NCBI GenBank assembly: GCA_013205335.1
Contig: JABMNB010000108.1
Span: 1-12,740 of the forward strand
From: Rhodospirillales bacterium
Lineage (GTDB): Bacteria > Pseudomonadota > Alphaproteobacteria > Reyranellales > Reyranellaceae
Length of the DNA stretch: 12,740 nt
Direction of reading: 5' to 3'
Part shown: positions 7,238 through 12,740 of the stretch, in pieces
Layout of the letters: each line of letters starts with the position of its first letter
Position numbering within the stretch: the stretch's first letter is position 1
The notes under the pieces: generated by a model
What the model saw: only the letters and a program-made list of their open reading frames with translations
The model's database searches: none
What the model was told of the DNA's origin: nothing
Program-made: the position numbers and the translations under genes

Positions 7238-7642
7238 TTATCCGGGCCGGCGTTCGAAGGAAGGCACACCCTCCGGCACAACGTGGAAGGGCTGCTTGTC
7301 GATGGTGAAAATCGCAGCCTGCGCCTTGAACGTGCTCGGATCATCGAGTGTTCCAACCTTGATAATCATCGAATCTGGACGGGCCGGCGACCTGGTACCG
7401 ATTCCAGTACCGCAGGTGGGACAGAAATACCGTGTGACCGGGCGAGCCAGGTCGTTGCGGGAAAAGCTTTTCGGCTCACCTTTGGTGAAGCTGAAGCCAG
7501 TGAGCGGAAATATGGCAATCGCATTTGGATGACCGCCCGTGATGTACTGACATTCACGGCAATGGCACTGGATCGATGCTTGAGGTTCGTTGTCCGATTG
7601 ATATCGAATTTCGCCACAGTAGCAGCCGCCGGTGATGGCCAT
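7238..7642 (-). CDS. GFA/CENP-V family zinc protein
   Basis: This cytoplasmic protein of 134 residues belongs to the GFA (glutathione-dependent formaldehyde-activating enzyme)/CENP-V fold family. A strong AAGGAAGG site (7650-7657) lies 7 bases before the ATG. The zinc ligands follow the family order: Cys7-x-Cys9 (GGCYCGEIRY), Cys26-x-Cys28-x2-Cys31 (CHCREC), and Cys74-x2-Cys77 (FCPTCGTG). These give one structural and one catalytic-type zinc site. Length and the 'VPEGVPSFERRPG' ending are normal. Family members include S-(hydroxymethyl)glutathione synthase-like proteins and glutathione-dependent dehalogenases, so the reaction cannot be assigned. The gene is downstream of dctM on the plus-coordinate side but is read in the same direction as the TRAP operon, with its own likely promoter at 7679-7707. 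Confidence 0.9.
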   Translation of the reverse strand: MAITGGCYCGEIRYQSDNEPQASIQCHCRECQYITGGHPNAIAIFPLTGFSFTKGEPKSFSRNDLARPVTRYFCPTCGTGIGTRSPARPDSMIIKVGTLDDPSTFKAQAAIFTIDKQPFHVVPEGVPSFERRPG

Positions 7643-7678
7643 GACGATACCTTCCTTTGTTAAGCCGACAGTTCTGCG

Positions 7679-7707
7679 CTTACACCGAAATCAATAACAC
7701 TAGGCAA
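7679..7707 (-). promoter_or_regulatory. Candidate promoter for the GFA-family gene
   Basis: On the minus strand TTGCCT (7702-7707) and TGTAAG (7679-7684) are 17 bases apart and lie 37 bases before the start codon. Each matches the sigma70 consensus at four of six positions. The gene could also be read through from dctM, as there is no obvious terminator between them. Confidence 0.3.
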
Positions 7708-7761
7708 GCGTCGCGATCCTTGTGCCACGGCCATAGCTGAATTGTCGGACCTGCGTGGCCA

Positions 7762-9141
7762 TTAGTCGAGGAATCCAAACTCGCGCGGCAAATACAGGAT
7801 GATTTCCGGCCAGATCATGCAGATGGCGACGGTAATGACCTGCAGGGCCACGAACGGAATGATGCCGCGGTAGATGTGGGCCATCGTCACCGAGGGTGGA
7901 ACGGTCGCCTTCATGTAGAACAGCGCAAAACCGAAAGGCGGCGTCAGGAACGCCGACTGCAGGTTCACGGCCACCAGGATCACGAACCAGACCATGAAGT
8001 CCTTGTTCTCGGCGATGTGCGGCGTGAAATCGACCTTCAGGAGAATTGGCGCGAAGATCGGCAGGACGATCAGGCAGATCTCGAGGAAGTCGAAGAAGAA
8101 CCCCATGATGAAGACCAGCACCATCACGAAGATCAGGATTTCCCATCCCGTGTCAATGCCGGCCGCCTTCAGGAGTTCGATGACCAGATCGTCGCCGCCG
8201 AGCGCGCGGAACACGAATGAGAACAGCGTGGCCCCGAAGATGATGAAGAACACCAGGGCATTGGTGAGGGCCGAACTCTCGATCACCTCGTTCAACATCT
8301 TCAGGTTGAGACGCTTGTTCCACCACGCCAGCAACAGCGCGCCGGCGCACCCTGTTCCGCCGGCCTCGGTAGGCGTCGCCCAGCCCCCGAAGATCGACCC
8401 CAGGACGACGAAGATCAGGAAGGCCGGCGGCAGGAAGCTGCGCAGCACCAGACGCAGCAGTTCGCCCGCGCTCTGTGGCCCCTCCGCCGCCGACAGCGGT
8501 GGCGCCATCTTGGGATTGAGCGCGGCGTAGATGCAGATGTAGACGAGATAGGTGCCCGCGAGGACCAAGCCCGGGATGATGGCGGCCGTGAACAGCGTTC
8601 CGACCGACAGCGTCATGAGATCGCCCATGATGACCAGCATGATGCTCGGCGGTATCAGGATACCGAGCGTGCCGGCCGAGGCGATGGTGCCAACCGACAG
8701 TTCCTTGGAATAGCCGCGCTCCAGCATGGTCGGCAGGGCAATCAGGGTGAGCATGATCACCGAGGCGCCGACGATTCCCGTGGTCGCGGCCATGATGGTG
8801 CCCATGACGGTGACCGAAATCGCAAGCCCGCCGGGAATCCGCCGCGTAATGACCTGAAGGGCCTTCAGCAACTCGTCGGCAACGCCGGACTTCTCCAGGA
8901 TCGTGCCCATGAAGACGAACATCGGGACGGCAATGAGAACCTGGTTCTGCACGGCCTGGCCCCAGATGCGGGGGATCAGGCTGCCGAACTGTGCCGGACG
9001 GAACACATCGAGCGCGATCCCGAGGGCACCGAAAGCAAGCGCCACGCCGCCGAGGACGAACGCCACCGGATAGCCCACGAACATGATGAACGTGAGCACG
9101 AGAAACATGAGGACGGAGAGATGGTCTGCGATCCATTCCAT
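7762..9141 (-). CDS. dctM: TRAP transporter large permease (DctM / FcbT3 type)
   Basis: This is the inner-membrane large subunit of a tripartite ATP-independent periplasmic transporter, which imports an organic anion using the Na+ gradient. From the ATG at 9141 it has 459 residues, normal for the COG4664 (mannitol/chloroaromatic) subgroup. The frame is open back to 9645, but that part is antisense to nothing real and overlaps dctQ. The start is fixed by a GAGGAGA site (9148-9154) 6 bases upstream. Hydrophobic helices span the length. Family hallmarks are 'GTLGILIPPSIMLVI' (157-171) in the first scoop and 'GGWATPTEAGG' (252-262) in the second half, with 'AFLTPPFGFALFYMK' (397-411) near the end. 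The dctQ stop codon lies within its ribosome binding site, indicating coupled translation. The symbol is generic; the substrate is not known. Confidence 0.93.
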   Translation of the reverse strand: MEWIADHLSVLMFLVLTFIMFVGYPVAFVLGGVALAFGALGIALDVFRPAQFGSLIPRIWGQAVQNQVLIAVPMFVFMGTILEKSGVADELLKALQVITRRIPGGLAISVTVMGTIMAATTGIVGASVIMLTLIALPTMLERGYSKELSVGTIASAGTLGILIPPSIMLVIMGDLMTLSVGTLFTAAIIPGLVLAGTYLVYICIYAALNPKMAPPLSAAEGPQSAGELLRLVLRSFLPPAFLIFVVLGSIFGGWATPTEAGGTGCAGALLLAWWNKRLNLKMLNEVIESSALTNALVFFIIFGATLFSFVFRALGGDDLVIELLKAAGIDTGWEILIFVMVLVFIMGFFFDFLEICLIVLPIFAPILLKVDFTPHIAENKDFMVWFVILVAVNLQSAFLTPPFGFALFYMKATVPPSVTMAHIYRGIIPFVALQVITVAICMIWPEIILYLPREFGFLD

Positions 9142-9152
9142 GGCCTGTCTCC

Positions 9153-9713
9153 TCAGTGGCTGGCCGCGGGCGACGAGGCGCGCGCGGCGAGGTCCGGGGG
9201 ACCGAACAGCATGACGAGTTTTCGCATCAGGACCGAGGCGACCGCCGCATCGACCAGGACCAGGCCCAGGAACAGGCAGCCCTTCATTATCCAGCGGTAC
9301 TCGAGCCCGTTCGGGGCGTCGGAGCGCTCGTTCTGGAGGAACGAGACCTGCGCGAACAGGAAAGAGAAATACGTGGCCACGACGCAGTAGGGGATGGCGA
9401 AGACGAGGATGCCGAACACTTCGAGCTTTGCCTGCTGGCGCGGCGTCTTGTTCGCCGTGAACACGTCGATGCGGACATGGGAGTTGCGGATATAGGCATA
9501 GCCCAGCCAGGACAGGAAAAGTCCGCCGTGCAGGTGCCATTCGAGCTCCTGAATCGGGGTCGAACCGAAACCGGGAATCTGGAAGCCCAGCTTGCGGGTC
9601 AGCACGTCCCAGCAGATGACCACCACCAACGCGATGAACAACCAACCAAAAAAACGCGCGATACCTCGAAGGACGCGATTGATCGCGTCGCTCGCACTCA
9701 ACATTGCCTGCAT
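9153..9713 (-). CDS. dctQ: TRAP transporter small permease (DctQ / FcbT2 type)
   Basis: This is the four-helix membrane subunit of 186 residues that partners DctM. The start at 9713 has a GGGGAG about 9 bases upstream; a second ATG at 9704 is possible. The frame extends to 9812, but the added residues are charged and lie across the hairpin. Helix 1 is at about 22-38, the conserved amphipathic motif QELEWHLHGG at 55-64, and the 'NSHVRIDVF' signature at 77-85 precedes helix 3. The C-terminus is Ala/Ser-rich. It lies 64 bases downstream of dctP and 11 bases upstream of dctM. Function follows from the family and the complete P-Q-M set. Confidence 0.92.
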   Translation of the reverse strand: MQAMLSASDAINRVLRGIARFFGWLFIALVVVICWDVLTRKLGFQIPGFGSTPIQELEWHLHGGLFLSWLGYAYIRNSHVRIDVFTANKTPRQQAKLEVFGILVFAIPYCVVATYFSFLFAQVSFLQNERSDAPNGLEYRWIMKGCLFLGLVLVDAAVASVLMRKLVMLFGPPDLAARASSPAASH

Positions 9714-9736
9714 CGCCAAGATCTCCCCAGAAGGAA

Positions 9737-9760
9737 GCGGCCGCCCCTTCGGGCGGCCGC
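9737..9760 (-). terminator. Strong intercistronic hairpin between dctP and dctQ
   Basis: GCGGCCGCCC (9737-9746) and GGGCGGCCGC (9751-9760) form a perfect 10-bp GC stem with a 4-base loop, lying 17 bases after the dctP stop. On the minus strand the stem is followed by TTCCTTCT, only partly T-rich. It may act as a partial terminator or a 3' stabiliser that leaves the binding protein more abundant than the permeases, as is common in binding-protein operons. Confidence 0.7.
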
Positions 9761-9777
9761 CTGCGCAGTATCGATGG

Positions 9778-10827
9778 CTACTTGAGGTAGCCGCGCTCCC
9801 TCCAGATCGCATATTCCTTGCGGAAGGTGCTGAGCGAGTCCCAGGCCTTCTTGAATTCGGGGCTCTTGGCCGCCTGCTCGACCGCGACCTCTTCCCACGC
9901 CTTCTGGAAGGCGGCCAGGAACTCCGGTCCCCAGGTCACGAGCTTGACGCCCTTGCTCTCGATTTCGGCCAGCGCCTTGGGCTGCAGCGATTCACCCAGG
10001 CTCATGCCGCGCAGCACGGTCTGGTCGCACGACGCCTCGACGATCAGTTTCTGGTGCGGCGAGAGCGAATCCCACTTGGCCTTGTTGATCATGAGGTCGC
10101 CAACCGTGGCCTGCTGATGCCAGCCGGGGAAGTAGTAGAACTTCGCCACCTGGTGGAAGCCGAGGCTGAGATCCATCACCGGCATGGAGAACTCGGTGGC
10201 GTCGATCGTGCCGAGCTGAAGCGCCTGAAAGATTTCACCGGCCTGCAGGAGCTGGGTCGAGACGCCGAGCTTCTGCATGACGTTGGCGCCCAACCCGAAG
10301 AAGCGCATCTTCAGGCCCTTGAGATCCTCCAGCGTCTTGATCTCCTTGCGGAACCAGCCCGCAGCCTCGGGCGGGATCAGATGGCACATCACAGAGTGGA
10401 TGTTGTACTTGGCGTAGAGCGCCTGCATGAGCTGCTCGCCGCCGCCGTGCTTCATCCAGGCGAGGTACTCGCCGAGGCCGGGCCCGAAGGGCACGGTCGC
10501 GAACACGGCGAAGGCGATGTCCTTGCCGGTCCAGAAGCCCGGCGTCGCCCAGGCGGCATCGAGCGCGCCCGATGCCACCGAGTCGAAGGCCTGGCTCGCC
10601 GGCACCAGCGCGCCGGGTTCGAAGAACTTGATGTCGATGCTGCCGGCCGACAGCTTCCTGATCTGGTCGACCGTGTAATTCGCGTTCGGCCCGAGCAGGG
10701 CCAAGGTCGACGCGAAATTGGACTGCATCTGCAGCCGCACCTTCTTATCCTGGGCCACGGCCGTACCGGCGCCCATTGCCACCGAAGCGGCAGCCGCGAT
10801 GACTCCCAACTTACCCATCAAGCGCAT
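9778..10827 (-). CDS. dctP: TRAP transporter periplasmic solute-binding protein (DctP / FcbT1-TakP type)
   Basis: This is the periplasmic receptor of 349 residues that captures the ligand and delivers it to DctQM. The start at 10827 has an ideal AGGGAGG (10834-10840) 6 bases upstream. The signal peptide is residues 1-25, cleaved at AVA-QDK. The mature protein resembles the COG4663 mannitol/chloroaromatic and 2-oxoacid (TakP) group: 'ELVPA'-like GALVPASQAFDSV (72-84), 'FWTGKDIAFAVFATVPFGPG' (98-117), Arg175 in GLKMRF (the carboxylate-binding arginine of the family), 'LQLGTIDATEF' (203-213) and 'YYFPGWHQQ' (231-239). From memory of TakP, its E-W and GWHE ligand positions read E-F (212-213) and GWHQ here. 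So a ligand other than simple 2-oxoacids is plausible. First gene of the transporter operon. Confidence 0.93.
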   Translation of the reverse strand: MRLMGKLGVIAAAASVAMGAGTAVAQDKKVRLQMQSNFASTLALLGPNANYTVDQIRKLSAGSIDIKFFEPGALVPASQAFDSVASGALDAAWATPGFWTGKDIAFAVFATVPFGPGLGEYLAWMKHGGGEQLMQALYAKYNIHSVMCHLIPPEAAGWFRKEIKTLEDLKGLKMRFFGLGANVMQKLGVSTQLLQAGEIFQALQLGTIDATEFSMPVMDLSLGFHQVAKFYYFPGWHQQATVGDLMINKAKWDSLSPHQKLIVEASCDQTVLRGMSLGESLQPKALAEIESKGVKLVTWGPEFLAAFQKAWEEVAVEQAAKSPEFKKAWDSLSTFRKEYAIWRERGYLK

Positions 10828-11127
10828 GTTTTTCCTCCCTTTGCATAAAGCCACGCGAAAGGACGTTCGGCGTCTACTTAATCACCGCAGCAATTCTTCA
10901 GTCGCCTCCGTCCGTCGCTCCCTGTTTACCGGCCGTTGATCGGCCCGCAGCTACCGCCCCATTACGTCAGGCGGTATTTATTAAACTAAAGCTGAAGCTT
11001 CCATGCAGAGATGTCAAACGCACCAATGCAATTACAACTGCATACGATATCTCGTGCATCCACGGCCCCAAAAGCCACACTCCGCGGTCAGATAGACGGC
11101 CACGCTGTGCCAGCTCCCGGCAACACT
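10828..11127. other. 300-base leader of dctP with two dyads
   Basis: This lies between the antiporter stop and dctP. No ORF of interest is seen. Two dyads stand out: TACCGCC/GGCGGTA (10952-10958 and 10970-10976, 11-base gap) and GGCCG/CGGCC (10931-10935 and 10941-10945). Either could be a repressor operator or an RNA hairpin; there is no T-run in the minus direction to make a good terminator. An isolated minus-strand TTGACA (11012-11017) has no correctly spaced -10. Confidence 0.35.
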
Positions 11128-12570
11128 TCAGAAAAAGATGATAGTAAGCAAAATGAACAGCGGAACCAGAATGATGCACGACCATGCCATGTAACCGAAG
11201 AAGCTCGGCATGCGAATGCCGGATTCCTCCACGACCGCTTTGACCATGAAATTGGGTGCGTTGCCGATGTAGGTGTTGGCGCCCATGAATACCGCGCCGC
11301 AGGAGATGGCTGCCAGCGTGCTGGCGAGCGCACCCATCAGGATATTGGCATCGCCGCCCGCGAGGTTGAAGAACACCAGATAGGTCGGTGCATTGTCGAG
11401 GAAGCTCGACAGAATGCCGGTGAGCCAGAAGTACCAGATGTCGTTGGGCTGGCCATCCGGATTTGTGACCAGCGCCACGAGTGGCGCCATTGCCCCATCC
11501 TTGCCGACCTTCAGGATGGCGATCGCAGGTGCGATGGTGATGAAGATGCCGGCGAACAGCTTGGCGACCTCGGCCATCGGGCCCCAGCTGAAGGAATTTT
11601 CGGATCGTACGCGGCGCGAGGTGAGCTTCAGAGACACCACGCAGATTGCCACCAGACAAATATCGCGCAGGACGTGCTGCAGCTCGAGCGTGACGTGGAA
11701 GACGGTGAAGCGCACGCCGGGATTCCAGGTGCCGCTCGCCAGCACCACGCCGACGATGGCCGCGAGCAGGATGATGTTGACGCCGCCCTCGATGCGGATC
11801 GGCGACTCCGGTGTGGGATCGCGCTTGAGGTGCCCTTCCTTGCGGTACCAGTAGCTGTCGATGGCGTAGAAGAGGGCGAGCAAAACAATGGCGCAAACCA
11901 GCATCTCGCTGAACAGGTGCGTGGTGGTCCAGAAGAAGCTGACGCCCTTGAGGAAGCCCAGGAACAGCGGCGGATCGCCGAGCGGAGTCAGCGCGCCGCC
12001 GATGTTCGAAACCAGGAAGATGAAAAAGACGAAGACGTGGATCTTGTGCTTCCGGTCGTCGTTGGCCCGGATCACCGTGCGGATCAGCAGCATCGAGGCA
12101 CCGGTGGTGCCCATCCAGCCGGCCAGTACCGTGCCGATCGCGAGCAGGGCGGTGTTCATCGAGGGCGAGCCGTGCAGGTTACCCTTGATGTGAATGCCTC
12201 CGGTGACGGTGAACAGCGCCAGCAGCAACACGATGAAGGGGATATAGTCGAGGAACATCAGATGGATGACCTCGTAAGCGGCGGTCGGCACGCCATGGAT
12301 CACCGCAAAAGGCACAATGACCATCAAAGCCCACGCTGCCGATACCTTGCCGAAATGGTGATGCCAGAACCGGGGTAGCGCGAGCGGCATGACGGCGATC
12401 GACAGCAGGATGCCGGCGAACGGCACCATCCACAGCAGGCTGAGAAGTCGTCCGTCGATCGCCGGTGCATCGGGACCGGCGGCCAGGGCTGGCATCGTCC
12501 CCGCAAGAAGAAAGCCGGCGCCGAGCACGAGCAAGCCCATCCGGCGCCTATTGCGGACCCGGCCGCTCAC
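11128..12570 (-). CDS. NhaD-like Na+/H+ antiporter (ArsB/NhaD superfamily)
   Basis: This is a polytopic inner-membrane protein of 480 residues that probably expels Na+ in exchange for H+. The GTG at 12570 is chosen over the ATG at 12639 because AAGGAA lies 5 bases upstream and the protein then has the usual family length and start. Residues 12-31 look like a signal-type hydrophobic segment (MGLLVLGAGF... ALAA). About 11-13 helices follow. Conserved blocks are 'GTVLAGWMGTTGASMLLIR' (146-164), 'NIGGALTPLGDPPLFLGFL' (189-207), 'SSFLDNAPTYLVFF' (388-401) and 'FMGANTYIGNAPNFMVK' (428-444). The paired 'DNAP' and 'GNAP' elements in the two halves fit an inverted-repeat fold. It belongs to the annotated 'sodium:proton antiporter' group of Alphaproteobacteria. 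It is transcribed in the direction of the TRAP operon, 300 bases upstream of dctP, so it may have its own promoter or read through. Confidence 0.88.
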   Translation of the reverse strand: MSGRVRNRRRMGLLVLGAGFLLAGTMPALAAGPDAPAIDGRLLSLLWMVPFAGILLSIAVMPLALPRFWHHHFGKVSAAWALMVIVPFAVIHGVPTAAYEVIHLMFLDYIPFIVLLLALFTVTGGIHIKGNLHGSPSMNTALLAIGTVLAGWMGTTGASMLLIRTVIRANDDRKHKIHVFVFFIFLVSNIGGALTPLGDPPLFLGFLKGVSFFWTTTHLFSEMLVCAIVLLALFYAIDSYWYRKEGHLKRDPTPESPIRIEGGVNIILLAAIVGVVLASGTWNPGVRFTVFHVTLELQHVLRDICLVAICVVSLKLTSRRVRSENSFSWGPMAEVAKLFAGIFITIAPAIAILKVGKDGAMAPLVALVTNPDGQPNDIWYFWLTGILSSFLDNAPTYLVFFNLAGGDANILMGALASTLAAISCGAVFMGANTYIGNAPNFMVKAVVEESGIRMPSFFGYMAWSCIILVPLFILLTIIFF

Positions 12571-12575
12571 GAAAT

Positions 12576-12581
12576 TTCCTT
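12576..12581 (-). promoter_or_regulatory. Shine-Dalgarno site deciding the antiporter start
   Basis: AAGGAA on the minus strand lies 5 bases before the GTG at 12570. No comparable site precedes the longer ATG at 12639 or the internal ATG that follows the Arg-rich segment (residue 11). Confidence 0.75.
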
Positions 12582-12740
12582 GGCCAGGACTCGACACGAC
12601 AGCGACATACTTACCAACCGCTTCCTGAGTCATGCGCACATCTTCGGCTCAGGCAGCGCCTTGACTACCGCAAAGAGTCGCTTTGGTACGCGACCTTTGC
12701 CAATCTCGCAGTAAGCGCGAAACGTTTGGCGCTTGCTCAG
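12582..12740. other. Upstream region of the antiporter, truncated by the window edge
   Basis: This stretch of about 160 bases holds no gene I can support. It should contain the antiporter promoter, but I see no well-matched pair of hexamers. The open frame reaches 12639 only by extending past the likely start. Confidence 0.4.

Noticed and set aside
9592..10848. 418-codon open frame on the plus strand
   Set aside because: It is antisense to dctP, which is fully supported.
10844..10856. Sigma54-type promoter TGGC...TGCA before dctP
   Set aside because: The GG and GC elements are only about 6 bases apart instead of 10.
10985..11017. Minus-strand TTGACA with TTTAGT as a promoter for dctP
   Set aside because: The hexamers are 21 bases apart, too far for a sigma70 promoter.
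10967..11896. 309-codon open frame on the minus strand overlapping the antiporter
   Set aside because: Out-of-frame shadow of the antiporter with Arg/His-rich nonsense composition.
11011..12378. 455-codon open frame on the plus strand
   Set aside because: It is an antisense shadow of the antiporter; its Glu/Asp/His/Gln-rich text has no domain and no ribosome binding site.

Overview
The window is GC-rich, with short intergenic gaps in its right half and GGAGG-type ribosome binding sites. The proteins resemble those of soil and rhizosphere Alphaproteobacteria, probably Hyphomicrobiales (Bradyrhizobium/Mesorhizobium-like). That placement is inferred from protein flavour; there is no rRNA or marker gene to confirm it.

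Left part (1-4333): about 630 bases hold no gene I can support. A minus-strand pair follows: a 51-residue lipoprotein not previously boxed as a long ORF, and a secreted two-domain protein of the type often annotated 'DNA breaking-rejoining protein' or g-type lysozyme inhibitor-like. Then comes about 700 bases of mostly non-coding DNA with a possible decayed resolvase-like helix-turn-helix. After it are two plus-strand genes: a small soluble class III adenylate/guanylate cyclase with two N-terminal CxxC pairs, and a nitronate monooxygenase-family flavoenzyme.

Middle (4395-6060) is a decay and insertion zone. It holds a Bcr/CflA-type MFS efflux gene inactivated by a nonsense codon, a frameshift in a 7-A tract, a second frameshift and a probable internal deletion. 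Just upstream of its start lies a 169-bp MITE-like element with 22-bp imperfect terminal inverted repeats resembling IS50/Tn5 ends, bounded by a 10-bp direct repeat. Beside that is an N-terminal fragment of an IS1380-family transposase.

Right part (6104-12570): a secreted FG-GAP/VCBS repeat protein (+), a GFA/CENP-V zinc enzyme (-), and a complete tripartite TRAP transporter on the minus strand (DctP, then DctQ, then DctM) with a strong hairpin between dctP and dctQ. Upstream of it on the same strand is an NhaD-like Na+/H+ antiporter. TRAP transporters of this type are driven by the Na+ gradient, so a Na+-exporting antiporter next door is functionally coherent, but co-regulation is only an inference.

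I found no defence system, CRISPR array, tRNA or rRNA. The least-described items are the MITE-like element, the CxxC-bearing cyclase and the lipoprotein/secreted-protein pair.
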